NCBI GenBank assembly: GCA_946486375.1
Contig: CAMLTW010000012.1
Span: 1-64,000, forward strand
Reading direction: 5' to 3'
Length of the DNA: 64,000 nucleotides
From: an uncultured Rikenellaceae bacterium
GTDB taxonomy: Bacteria > Bacteroidota > Bacteroidia > Bacteroidales > Rikenellaceae
Shown: positions 26,370-34,337 of the stretch, one piece after another
How the letters are laid out: each line of letters begins with the position of its first letter
Position numbering within the stretch: position 1 is the first letter of the stretch
Notes under the pieces: model-generated
Told to the model about the DNA's origin: nothing
The model's database searches: none
What the model saw: only the letters and a program-made list of their open reading frames with translations
Translations under genes and position numbers: made by a program

Positions 26370-28238
26370 TTAAGAAGCCGCCGGAGCGGCCGTCCTTCCT
26401 GCCGCAGCCGGTATCCGGTGCGCCGACGCCGGAACTTCCAGGGCGGCGGCCACCGCTTCGGCCAGATCGCTGACCGGCAGGGCGCTGTTGCGCCGGAAGG
26501 TGCTCTTGCACTGGGGACACGCCGTCACCAGCGTTTCGGCCCCCGTGGCCGCATAGACCGCGGCCGCATCCGTGGCGATGCGGTTCTCCTGCTGCGAATT
26601 CAGCACGAAATTCGCCACACTTCCCCCGCAGCACAGGGCGTGTTTCTTCGTCTGCTTCGGTTCCGCGAGCGTTCCCAGCCGGGCCAGCACCGCCCGCGGT
26701 TCGTCGTAGATGCCCAGCCCGCGGCCCAGTTCGCAGGGGTCGTGATAGGTCAGCGTCGCTCCGGAGGCTTTCAGCTTCAGCCTGCCCGCCTCCAATAACC
26801 GCAGGAAGTATTGCGAATGGTGGATCACCTCGATCCCTTCCAGATGGTAATCTTCCCGGAAAACCTTCAGACAGATCGGACAGGAGGTCACCAGCGTCGT
26901 GATGCCGTGCTTCTCGAAAAGCGCCTTGTTGTAGTCCATCAGCCTGCGGGCCGCGTCGGTTTCGCCCGAAAGTTTCAGGGGTCGTCCGCAGCAGACGCCG
27001 CCCGCCTTGTCCGCCCACCAGACCTCCTCGCCCGCGGCGTCGAAAATCCGTTGCATGGCGGTCATCACCGGGGCCGACAGCAGGGTCATGCAGCCGGCGA
27101 AATAGCCCACCTTGCCCGTCCCCTCCGAGCGGTCTTCCCCGCGGAGGTAGGCATAGCGATCGTCGGTCAGCGGCACGGCCTTTTCCGCCCGCGCCGTCCG
27201 GCTGTTCAGCCGGAGCCGGTTCAGGTCGATGTGCACCGGACAGCGGGTTTCGCACCGGCCGCACATCAGGCAGTTGTCCGCCACCGGATCGGTCAGCAGC
27301 CCGTACCGGCGGTCGCGCAAAAAATAGACGGACTGTACGTCGTTCATCGCCGCCGCGCTCTGGAGCTGGCAGGGGTCGATGCAGACGCCGCAGCGGGAGC
27401 AGGCCTGAATCTGGAAGTTGTCCGCCGATCCCGGCTTGTCCCCGCCCCGGATGCCGTAGTGACGCAGGAAAATGTGGGGCACCTCCGTGAAAATGTGCAT
27501 GTACCGGGAATAGGGCATCGCCACGAAGAACATCCCCAGCGCCAGCGAGTAAATCCACCACGCGGGCAGCTCCATCATCCGCAGGGCGTCGGGCCCCACC
27601 ATCCCCGCCAGCGCCATCCCCGTGGAATGGGTCAGAAAGTCGCCGGTCTGGTGGATGCCGCAGGTGGCGCTTTCGGCCAGCAGCCGGGCCGGGAAGACGA
27701 CCCAGAGCGCCGCCAGCGCCATCCGGTCGCCGCGCGTGTGTTTGGTGGTCTTCTTCATCCCCAGCCACGAGGCCCGCAGCCGCTTGAACCACGCCAGCGC
27801 GACCCCCGACAGGATGAACAGCAGCACGGCGTCCATCAGGAAGGCGTAGTTGAACCCCCGGTGGAAACGGAACGGCTCCTCGGGGTAGAAATAGCGGAAG
27901 AAAACATGGACGTGGGGCGGGTTGAAGGCTTCCTTGAGGTAGGCCGACGTTTCGAATTTCCCGATGACGATCAGCAGGAACCAGCCCAGCGCGAAGCTCA
28001 GGTGCATGTACCAGAGCAGGGGGTTCACCCGGAGGATGCTCTTGTGAAGGAGGGCTTCCTCCACGACTTCCCGTACGGCTTTGAGGCTCCGCACGGTGAA
28101 AAGCGCATGCCGGAACGCCCGGCGGTCGGCTTCGGGCAGTTCGGCGAACCATTTGACGTAACGCCAGACGACGACGGCGAACAGGTAAATCACCCCCAGG
28201 GTAAACGGTATGACGAACGGGTCGAAATGTGTATTCAT
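26370..28238 (-). CDS. Membrane iron-sulfur heterodisulfide-reductase-like subunit (HdrD/QmoC-type)
   Basis: A 622-residue protein with about five N-terminal membrane helices (first at residues 8-28, PFVIPFTLGVIYLFAVVVWR), resembling the NarI/HdrE quinol-oxidising cytochrome fold. Two [4Fe-4S] ferredoxin motifs follow at about residue 280 (CSRCGVCIDPC) and 325 (CLMCGRCETRCP). Two CCG cysteine-rich domains follow, with CCGRPLKLSG and CCGGSVANF plus TACPQCKSTF. It is the last gene of a five-gene Hdr-like cluster. ATG at 28238 is preferred to a TTG five codons upstream. It probably passes electrons between the quinone pool and the soluble subunits; the electron partner is unknown. Confidence 0.82.
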   Translation of the reverse strand: MNTHFDPFVIPFTLGVIYLFAVVVWRYVKWFAELPEADRRAFRHALFTVRSLKAVREVVEEALLHKSILRVNPLLWYMHLSFALGWFLLIVIGKFETSAYLKEAFNPPHVHVFFRYFYPEEPFRFHRGFNYAFLMDAVLLFILSGVALAWFKRLRASWLGMKKTTKHTRGDRMALAALWVVFPARLLAESATCGIHQTGDFLTHSTGMALAGMVGPDALRMMELPAWWIYSLALGMFFVAMPYSRYMHIFTEVPHIFLRHYGIRGGDKPGSADNFQIQACSRCGVCIDPCQLQSAAAMNDVQSVYFLRDRRYGLLTDPVADNCLMCGRCETRCPVHIDLNRLRLNSRTARAEKAVPLTDDRYAYLRGEDRSEGTGKVGYFAGCMTLLSAPVMTAMQRIFDAAGEEVWWADKAGGVCCGRPLKLSGETDAARRLMDYNKALFEKHGITTLVTSCPICLKVFREDYHLEGIEVIHHSQYFLRLLEAGRLKLKASGATLTYHDPCELGRGLGIYDEPRAVLARLGTLAEPKQTKKHALCCGGSVANFVLNSQQENRIATDAAAVYAATGAETLVTACPQCKSTFRRNSALPVSDLAEAVAAALEVPASAHRIPAAAGRTAAPAAS

Positions 28239-28253
28239 GTCACTCGTATGCAA

Positions 28254-28483
28254 TATTTTTCTTTATTTCCGGGCCGAGGGCTTTCCGCTTTCCCGTTCCT
28301 GTTTATGACAGGGCGGTCTTCCTGTTCCCGGCGGCGGCGATGGGCTTACGCTTCGTCCGCGGCTCCGAAGCCTCCTTTTCCTTTGGCCCTGCTCGGTTCA
28401 GCATGACGCGTTCGGATCATGTTCTTCCTGCCGTTCTGAAGCCTCACGCCCTTGCGTCATTCCGGCCTTCCCGTTGCCGTCCC
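28254..28483. repeat. Repeat fragments within the Hdr-like cluster
   Basis: Between the last two Hdr-like genes are pieces of the interspersed elements: CTCGGTTCAGCATGACGCG near 28390-28408 and CGTCATTCCGGCC near 28456-28468. No gene is seen. A repeat inside an operon is unusual here, since nearly all others lie between transcription units. Confidence 0.55.
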
Positions 28484-28867
28484 TCAACGTTGCCCCGCCG
28501 TCGAAGCCGCTCCCGGAGCGACCGGAATGCCCGCCGCGACCGGCTGGGCCAGCAGCCGCTTGAGGGTGACGATCATCTTCCGGGTGTTGATCCCCCGCGG
28601 GCACACCAGCCGGCACTTGCCGCACAGCATGCACTTGTCCAGTTCCTTCCGCAGCCCGGCGTACTCCCCGCGCCGCACGAGCGTCTGGAGCTTCCGGATG
28701 TTGAACGGCACGAAGTTTCCCGCCGTACACGTGGCCGTGCAGTTGCCGCAGCCGATGCACGAGCGGAGCACCGGCACCGCTTCCTGCAGGGCGTTCTCCC
28801 ACGTGTGGTCGTTCGCGTCGTAGGCGATCGCCCGCGGCTTGTTGATCGTATAGCCCCAGTCTACCAC
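28484..28867 (-). CDS. 4Fe-4S dicluster protein, HdrC-like
   Basis: A 127-residue soluble iron-sulfur protein with two CxxCxxCxxxC motifs: CIGCGNCTATC near residue 35 and CMLCGKCRLVCPRG near 75. This is the arrangement of HdrC, which carries electrons between the flavin subunit and the CCG subunit. The start is GTG at 28867, overlapping the end of the HdrA-like gene by seven bases and preceded by AAAGGAGGGG, a good ribosome-binding site; no ATG gives a sensible start. The C-terminus (PVAAGIPVAPGAASTAGQR) is a flexible Ala/Gly/Pro tail. Confidence 0.82.
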   Translation of the reverse strand: MVDWGYTINKPRAIAYDANDHTWENALQEAVPVLRSCIGCGNCTATCTAGNFVPFNIRKLQTLVRRGEYAGLRKELDKCMLCGKCRLVCPRGINTRKMIVTLKRLLAQPVAAGIPVAPGAASTAGQR

Positions 28868-29889
28868 GACGCCCCTCCTTTCACCGAGCGGTACGCCTGC
28901 CACGCCGCCGCCGTCCCCTCGTTCAGCGATTCCCCGACGTTTTTCGGGGCCGTGGCGGTTCCCGCGAAGAAAATCCGTCCGTTTTCCCCGCAGCGGGTGT
29001 TGCCCCGGAACGCGTCCGCCGCCGCGAAGAAACCGCTGTCGCCGAGCGACAGGTTCCCCGACACGGCCAGGCTCCGGTTGCTCCGGGCCGGACACATCCC
29101 CACCAGCAGCACCAGCATGTCGGCCTCCATCTTCATCGGCCGGCCGATCAGCGTGTCTTCCGTCTTCATCTGCAGCCGCCCGTCCAGCGTGGGGCTGACC
29201 TCCGAAATGCGCCCCCGGATGTGCACCACCTTGTATTCCTCCTGCGACTGCCGGTAAATTTCTTCGTAACCGGGGCCGAACATCCGCATGTCCATGTAGA
29301 AATTGAACACTTCGCACTCCGGATACAGCTCCCGGATTTCCATCGCCTGCTTCACCCCCGTGATGCAGCACACCCGCGAACAGTGGTTCTGCTTCACCTT
29401 TTCGTCCCGCGACCCGACGCAGTGGAGGATCGCCACCCGCCGGGGCACGCGCCCGTCGGCCGTGAGCACCCGTTTTTCCCGGAACATCGTTTCCAGATCG
29501 GCCGAGGTGATCACGTTGTCATAGATGCCGTAGCCGTATTCCTCCTTCAGCCGGGCGTCGAACAGGTCGAACCCCGAAGCCACCACCACGGCTTCCGCCG
29601 CCAGCCGTTCTCCGCCGGCCAGCGTCACGCCCCGTCCGTCCGGGGACACGCCTTCCACGGCCGCGCCCAGACGCACCTCGATTCCGGCGCCGCGCACCGC
29701 TTCCAGCAGGGGGTCGAGCACTTCCCGCGCGGGCGTCCACGTCGGGAACAGCCGGTCCCACGTGTTGAGCTTTCCGCCCAGCCGTTCCTCCCTTTCGAGG
29801 ATGACGGGGCGCATCCCCAGTTCTTTCAGGGTCAGGGCGGCCTGCATGCCGGCCACGCCGCCGCCGATGATCGCTATCGTATTCTCCAT
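28861..29889 (-). CDS. FAD-dependent oxidoreductase, short HdrA/QmoA-like
   Basis: A 342-residue flavoprotein. The dinucleotide-binding motif IIGGGVAGMQAAL is at residue 7, followed by LEREERLGGKLNTW. The HdrA family cysteine motif appears as HCVGSRDEKVKQNHCSRVCC near residue 155. A second flavin-binding stretch, IFFAGTATAPKNVGESLNEG, lies near the C-terminus. It is much shorter than methanogen HdrA (about 650 residues) and lacks the extra ferredoxin domains, so it is closer to QmoA-type subunits. It lies between the HdrB-like gene (27-base gap) and the HdrC-like gene (overlap). No hydrogenase or formate dehydrogenase is in the window to supply electrons. Confidence 0.85.
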   Translation of the reverse strand: MENTIAIIGGGVAGMQAALTLKELGMRPVILEREERLGGKLNTWDRLFPTWTPAREVLDPLLEAVRGAGIEVRLGAAVEGVSPDGRGVTLAGGERLAAEAVVVASGFDLFDARLKEEYGYGIYDNVITSADLETMFREKRVLTADGRVPRRVAILHCVGSRDEKVKQNHCSRVCCITGVKQAMEIRELYPECEVFNFYMDMRMFGPGYEEIYRQSQEEYKVVHIRGRISEVSPTLDGRLQMKTEDTLIGRPMKMEADMLVLLVGMCPARSNRSLAVSGNLSLGDSGFFAAADAFRGNTRCGENGRIFFAGTATAPKNVGESLNEGTAAAWQAYRSVKGGASW

Positions 29890-29916
29890 GCGTTTATCTT
29901 GTACTTGTGTCGTGGG

Positions 29917-30978
29917 TTAGCAACGCGAGCAGCCGCCGAGGGCGGTGTCTTCCGGGCGTCCGATGTACTTCCCGTCCCGGCCGAGGTATTTGGCCCCCGG
30001 ATCGTATTCGACGCCCATTTTGTCCAGCAGGGATTCCACGGGCACCTGATGCATCTGCATCCCCAGCTCCCAGGGATCGTAGCCCAGCACCAGCCCGGCC
30101 AGTTCCTCGTAGGTCAGCACCGGAATTCCTCCGTTTTCCCCGTAGGTGACCCCTTCCATTTCGCTGATGGCGTACTGCCATCGGTCGAGAAACATCGCGC
30201 AGCCGGGGCAGTTGGCCACGATGAAGTCCGGCTTGTAGGGCGCCATCGACTCGAACTTCTTCTTGGAATTGGCCACCGAGGAACCCCGGTTGGCCATCAC
30301 GAGGTAGTTGCGGAACCCGAAGCCGCAGCAGTGGCGCCGTTCCGGATAGTCCACCACCTCGCCGCCCCAGGCTTCGATCATCCCCGCCAGCACGTAGGGG
30401 AATTCCGAGCCGCCGACCCCCTTTTTCGGGAAAATCTTGGCGTAGTGGCAGCCGATGTGCTCCACGCCCCGCAGCGGAGCCCCCGTGGAGGCGTTCACCA
30501 GCCGGTGTTTGCCCCGCGCCGCGATCGCTTCCCGGTGGTGGAAAACGACGTCCGAGGCGTGCGCCAGATTTTTCGGTTTTTTAAACTCCCGTCCGGTCGC
30601 CTTGTAGAGGTTCTCCCGCGCCTTCTCTTCCGTCTCCGGAAAGTGCTCCCACATGTCGATCACCTCCGAATAGAGGCCGAAGGAGGTGATGCAGGAGGCC
30701 ACCATGTTTTCGTATCCCGCTTCGGTCATCATGGCGAACTGCCGGGCGATCACGGCCATCGTGGTTTCCAGCGGCACGATGTCCGAGTGATACCCGATTC
30801 CCGTGCAGGAAGTGTGGTTGGGATCATCGCAGATGTCGCGCCCCAGCTCGTTGCGCAGGATGTTCAGAAAGGCCGCTTCCGAACCCGGAAAAAAGTTCTG
30901 CCGGATGCAGCTGCGCACGTAGTAGTATTTGTCGTCGGCGATCTCCTTCTGGTATTCCGCCCAGTTGTTCTTTTTCAT
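29917..30978 (-). CDS. HdrB-like CCG-domain iron-sulfur subunit
   Basis: A 353-residue protein related to CoB-CoM heterodisulfide reductase subunit B. CCG-type cysteine clusters are visible: SCTGIGYHSD near residue 57, HIGCHYAKIFPKKG near 175, HCCGFGFRNYL near 217 and NCPGCAMFLDRWQ near 257. The C-terminal residues are GGCSRC, which adds a further CxxC. In Hdr these residues hold non-cubane [4Fe-4S] clusters at the disulfide site. It is in the Hdr-like operon, separated from the upstream gene by an odd purine-rich spacer of 383 bases. Natural substrate in this organism is unknown. Confidence 0.84.
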   Translation of the reverse strand: MKKNNWAEYQKEIADDKYYYVRSCIRQNFFPGSEAAFLNILRNELGRDICDDPNHTSCTGIGYHSDIVPLETTMAVIARQFAMMTEAGYENMVASCITSFGLYSEVIDMWEHFPETEEKARENLYKATGREFKKPKNLAHASDVVFHHREAIAARGKHRLVNASTGAPLRGVEHIGCHYAKIFPKKGVGGSEFPYVLAGMIEAWGGEVVDYPERRHCCGFGFRNYLVMANRGSSVANSKKKFESMAPYKPDFIVANCPGCAMFLDRWQYAISEMEGVTYGENGGIPVLTYEELAGLVLGYDPWELGMQMHQVPVESLLDKMGVEYDPGAKYLGRDGKYIGRPEDTALGGCSRC

Positions 30979-31361
30979 GCCCTTACGTTTTCATTTCCCG
31001 CACCGCCCTTCCGCCGGCGCGCTTTCCTCCCGCTCCTCGCTCCATTTTCGCAGGCCCGTCCGCCTTCCCTTTTGCCCCCGTTCCCTCGCTCCTCCGTCCC
31101 CGCCTGTTGTTTCTCTTTCCGTTTCCCCGGCCCTTTTCCCGTTCGGCCTCCCGTTTTTCCATCCTCACCGGCCCGTCGCGTCCTCCCGTTTCCCGTTTCT
31201 ACAGGCGGCTGTCGGTTCACCTTCCGGCCTCCTACTGTCTCGCTTCCCCCTTTCTTGCTTCCCGCCGGAGAGGGGCTATTGTTCCGCTTCTTCACTCCCT
31301 TCGGTCCGTCGTGCCGCCCCTTCGGAGCAAAGCCGCCCTTCCCCCTCCTGGCACCCCAACA
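30979..31361 (-). other. Gene-free, strongly purine-rich spacer inside the Hdr-like operon
   Basis: Read on the minus (coding) strand this spacer is mostly G and A with almost no pyrimidine tracts; on the plus strand it is a long run of C and T. No gene, hairpin terminator or TAnnTTTG box was found. It is not one of the interspersed repeat families. It would be an untranslated intercistronic region or leader of the HdrB-like gene. Confidence 0.6.
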
Positions 31362-32063
31362 TCACTCCCGCGAATGGGTGCCATCGTTGGCCGTATAGAT
31401 GAAATGGAAATATTCTTCCGAATCGGCGTCCATGCCGAGTTTTTCCGCCGCTGCCTTCGAGCACTTTTCGATGTTGTCGAAAAACGCCGTTCCGCCCGTC
31501 ACGTCGAAAATCCGGCGCACTTCCTCTAGGTTTTCGTCGTCGATCTTCCGCACGGGGCCGGCTCCGGCCTTGAGGTAGTTCTCGGTGAACCGCTCGAAGA
31601 CGTCCCGGTCGTGGTCGTAGATCCATTCCCAGACGGGGCCCTGTTCCGGGTGCAACCGGGGCGCCACCGCCTTCGGGAAGACGCAGTAGCCCGTGTCCAG
31701 AATATTCTGCCCGACCACCCGCTTCAGGGCGAGCTGCTGCCGCCCCTTTTCCGACTCGGTGAAAAAGCCGAGCTGCTGGGAGAGGGTGCGCAGGGCCTGA
31801 ATGATCGCGCCGGGGATGTTCCCGCGCGGACACCGGGGCTTGCAGGACATGCATTCGCCGCAGTACCAGATGGTGTCCCCCTTCAGCAGTTCCTCGATCA
31901 CGTCGTCGTCTCCGGTCTGCACCTGGGCGACGATCTGCCGGGGATCGTAGTGGTAGAACTCCGCCGCCGGACACACGCCCGTGCAGACGCCGCAGTTCAT
32001 GCAGGCTTTCAGCCCTTCCACGAACCGCACGTCCCGGCAAAGCATGTCGTAGTATTTCCCCAT
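31362..32063 (-). CDS. 4Fe-4S dicluster protein, HdrC-like with C-terminal extension
   Basis: A 233-residue iron-sulfur protein and the first gene of the Hdr-like cluster. Two [4Fe-4S] motifs: CMNCGVCTGVCP at about residue 20 and CGECMSCKPRCPRG at about 66. The C-terminal 140 residues are a helical extension (FPKAVAPRLHPEQGPVWEWI) not found in small HdrC proteins. The ATG at 32063 starts MGKYYDMLCRDVRF. A TAnnTTTG box is at 32103-32110, 40 bases upstream. Two HdrC-like subunits in one cluster suggest two electron branches around the flavin. Confidence 0.82.
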   Translation of the reverse strand: MGKYYDMLCRDVRFVEGLKACMNCGVCTGVCPAAEFYHYDPRQIVAQVQTGDDDVIEELLKGDTIWYCGECMSCKPRCPRGNIPGAIIQALRTLSQQLGFFTESEKGRQQLALKRVVGQNILDTGYCVFPKAVAPRLHPEQGPVWEWIYDHDRDVFERFTENYLKAGAGPVRKIDDENLEEVRRIFDVTGGTAFFDNIEKCSKAAAEKLGMDADSEEYFHFIYTANDGTHSRE

Positions 32064-32102
32064 GAAAAAATCCTTTTTTGTAAGCCGCACCGAACGACGA
32101 TA

Positions 32103-32110
32103 CAAAAATA
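32103..32110 (-). promoter_or_regulatory. -7 box of the Hdr-like operon
   Basis: Minus-strand TATTTTTG (TAnnTTTG), 40 bases before the ATG at 32063. Confidence 0.55.
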
Positions 32111-32180
32111 AGGCGGGAAAAGCATACGGAAAGGTGGTGATAAGACGTATTTCGACTAAGTATAAATACTTATTTTCACG

Positions 32181-32300
32181 CTCCGACCGGTCGTTCCGGC
32201 GACCCCGGAAGGTCGGTTGCATCGGCGGGTATCGACAAGTTTGCGGGAAAGTCCGATCCTCCGGCAAAAGACAGCACGGAAAAAGCGCAGGGAGAGGACC
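32181..32300 (-). repeat. Family B intergenic repeat, copy 3
   Basis: The 120 bp core seen at 21804 and 22214 recurs here in the opposite orientation (GGTATCGACAAGTTTGCGGG within). It lies directly upstream of the Hdr-like operon promoter region. Confidence 0.85.
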
Positions 32301-32680
32301 GAGGTCTGCCATTAGGCAGGGCGAGCTAACCGACTGCAAGGGGGTAACACCTGCAACCGGTTACGTACGAGCTTTCCGAGACCCTGCTACCCCGCGTCAT
32401 TGCGAGGAGCGGAGCGACGTGGCAATCTCTGTTTGTTTCTTTCTGTATTATATTTGACAGAGATTAACCCGCCTTCGGTGGTTCTTAGTTGTTGTTGCTC
32501 GGCAGGAAACGAATGTTAGCGCATAATCTTTAGCTGTTGTTACCTCCTTACAGTCGGTTAGCTCACCCAGCCTTACGGCTGATTTCGGTTTCCCTCCCTG
32601 CCCGGACGCACGGATTTCCCCGGCATTCCGTTGCGGGGCGGCTGCAATGACGCAAAGGCGCAAAGGCGCGGGGGGTCGGG
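32300..32680. repeat. Intergenic repeats: family C pieces and a composite element
   Basis: The head of a family C element is at about 32295-32345. A composite element at 32393-32466 (CGTCATTGCGAGGAGCGGAG ... GACAGAGATT) leads straight into a family C element in reverse orientation (about 32464-32566), which carries AAGGAGGTAAC on the minus strand at 32539-32549. No gene is seen between 32064 and 32744. Confidence 0.75.
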
Positions 32681-32701
32681 AGGGCGGAATGTCGGAGAAA
32701 G

Positions 32702-32741
32702 AAAAGGCCCGGAGGCATTCGATAAACCGTCCGGGCCTTTT
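32702..32741 (-). terminator. Terminator after the SusD-like gene
   Basis: AAAAGGCCCGGA pairs perfectly with TCCGGGCCTTTT around a 16-base loop. It starts three bases after the SusD-like stop. T runs on both strands make it able to work in both directions. Confidence 0.75.
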
Positions 32742-32744
32742 CGG

Positions 32745-34280
32745 TCAAAAATTGTGTCCGGTGTCCCACCACAACCGGGTGCCTCCGTTGTCCGATCCGC
32801 CGAGAGCGTCCACCAGTTCCGGATAATGCGCCGCATCCTGCGGAAACAGCAGACGGCGAATGCCGATGTTGGTGTCTATGGTGCCCCCGCTGCGGTTCTC
32901 CTTCACCGCAGCCAAACTAGGATACCCCGTACGGCGTTTCTCGGTCCAGGCTTCGCATCCTTCGGGGAAGCAGGCCAGCCACTTTTGGGTGATAATCTTT
33001 TCGAGTTTTGTTTCCGGGTCTTCCCCGTCGTTCCATTTCGGGGAAACGACCGACCACGATTCGAAACTGTTGTTCGGGTCGAACGGATCGACAAAATCGG
33101 CCGGAACATTATCGCTTCCCAGATACTCATTCACGCCCGACACCCCGTTCTCGGCGAACGAACACCTTACGCCCTCCTCGTAGCATGTCTTCACGTTTTC
33201 CGCGGAGTATCCCCGCAAGGCGGCTTCGGCCCTCAGGAACCACACCTCGGACGCGCGCATCAGCACGGCATCCGCGGAAGGTGGGATGTTGGCATCCGAC
33301 ACTCCCCTGTAACTGTCGGACGTGCTGCCCGTACCCTGCCGCATGCCCCGGTACTGTCCGAGTATCGGATCGGCGGTAGCGGGTTTGAACCAGACGCTCT
33401 GCCGCGGATCGCGGTGCCCGCTCGTTATGCTTTCCATGTTGGCGTTCATTTTCACCCGGCCCCCGGCGGCGAGGACGCCCAGGGGATTCACATACCCGCC
33501 GGCACCGCCGGCCGAAACGGCCACCCGATCTTCGGGAAGTTCCAGCAGCCCGCCGGCAGTCGGATCGAGGGCTTTCTGCGCCTGGGTTTGGCTCGATGCC
33601 GGGGCCGCCATGGAGATACGGAGAGCCAGTCTCAGCCGGAGCGAGTTGGCGAATTTCACCCACGAAGCGGCATCCCGTTTGCCGTCGGGCATCAGCAGGT
33701 CGTAGGAAGCGAAATGATTATCCCCGTTGAAAGCCCGAAGAAGGGCCGTCGCTTCGTCCAGATCGGCGAAAAAGGCGGCATACGCTTCCTCCTGGGTATC
33801 GACCGCTTCCGGATCGGCCCCGTACCGGGTATAGAGAATGGGGCCGTACATGTCGCAAACGCGGTGCATGGCCAGCACCTTGAGGATTTTGGCCATGGCG
33901 TAGATTTCGGGATACCTGTCCTTGGCGTACTTCTCCGTCCGGACGATAGCCGGCATGATTTCCCCGTAGGCGACCTTCCACATGACGGCGTTGGCCTCGT
34001 TGTCCAGGTCGTAGACCGAATTTTTCAGGACTGCTTCCGGAGAAGGATCGTGGAAATAACCCGCGAACATGTCCGCGCAACGATTCTGAGCCATCCCGAA
34101 TACGGCGCCGGCGTCTTGTCCGGCGGCATCGTAATAGATAGCGCGCTGTACGCTGTCGAGTCGTTTCCCCATCGCCGATACGGTGCCCGCATCGACCGTC
34201 AGGGCCACATCGACTTCGACGGCCCGGTTATCCGCCACGACGACCGCTGCCGTATGAGGCAGGTAGCCTTCGGCCGTCAC
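32745..34280 (-). CDS. SusD/RagB-like outer membrane lipoprotein, N-terminus lost (probable broken, chimeric gene)
   Basis: From about residue 30 on, this 511-residue frame looks like the SusD_like_2 branch of starch-binding lipoproteins: QNRCADMFAGYF near the N-terminus, YPEIYAMAKILKVLAMHRVCDMYGPI, WVKFANSLRLRLALRIS, SADAVLMRASEVWFLRAEAALRG and the end WWDTGHNF. It lacks the signal peptide and lipobox Cys such proteins need. Instead the frame runs upstream through GTYAFSRVLPGEYELRVTAE, part of a carboxypeptidase-regulatory-like beta domain, and hits the TAG that ends the GH105 gene, in the same frame. The first start-like codon is GTG at 34280. No SusC partner is nearby. I read this as a deletion or recombination scar; a working protein is unlikely. 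Confidence 0.7.
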   Translation of the reverse strand: MTAEGYLPHTAAVVVADNRAVEVDVALTVDAGTVSAMGKRLDSVQRAIYYDAAGQDAGAVFGMAQNRCADMFAGYFHDPSPEAVLKNSVYDLDNEANAVMWKVAYGEIMPAIVRTEKYAKDRYPEIYAMAKILKVLAMHRVCDMYGPILYTRYGADPEAVDTQEEAYAAFFADLDEATALLRAFNGDNHFASYDLLMPDGKRDAASWVKFANSLRLRLALRISMAAPASSQTQAQKALDPTAGGLLELPEDRVAVSAGGAGGYVNPLGVLAAGGRVKMNANMESITSGHRDPRQSVWFKPATADPILGQYRGMRQGTGSTSDSYRGVSDANIPPSADAVLMRASEVWFLRAEAALRGYSAENVKTCYEEGVRCSFAENGVSGVNEYLGSDNVPADFVDPFDPNNSFESWSVVSPKWNDGEDPETKLEKIITQKWLACFPEGCEAWTEKRRTGYPSLAAVKENRSGGTIDTNIGIRRLLFPQDAAHYPELVDALGGSDNGGTRLWWDTGHNF

Positions 34281-34337
34281 CCGAAGTTCGTATTCGCCGG
34301 GAAGAACCCGGGAAAACGCATAGGTTCCGTCGGCCGC

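Noticed and set aside
30929..31402. Ser/Phe/Pro-rich plus-strand frame over the purine-rich spacer
   Set aside because: Composition is a direct result of the C/T bias of that strand; no start signal, domain or family.
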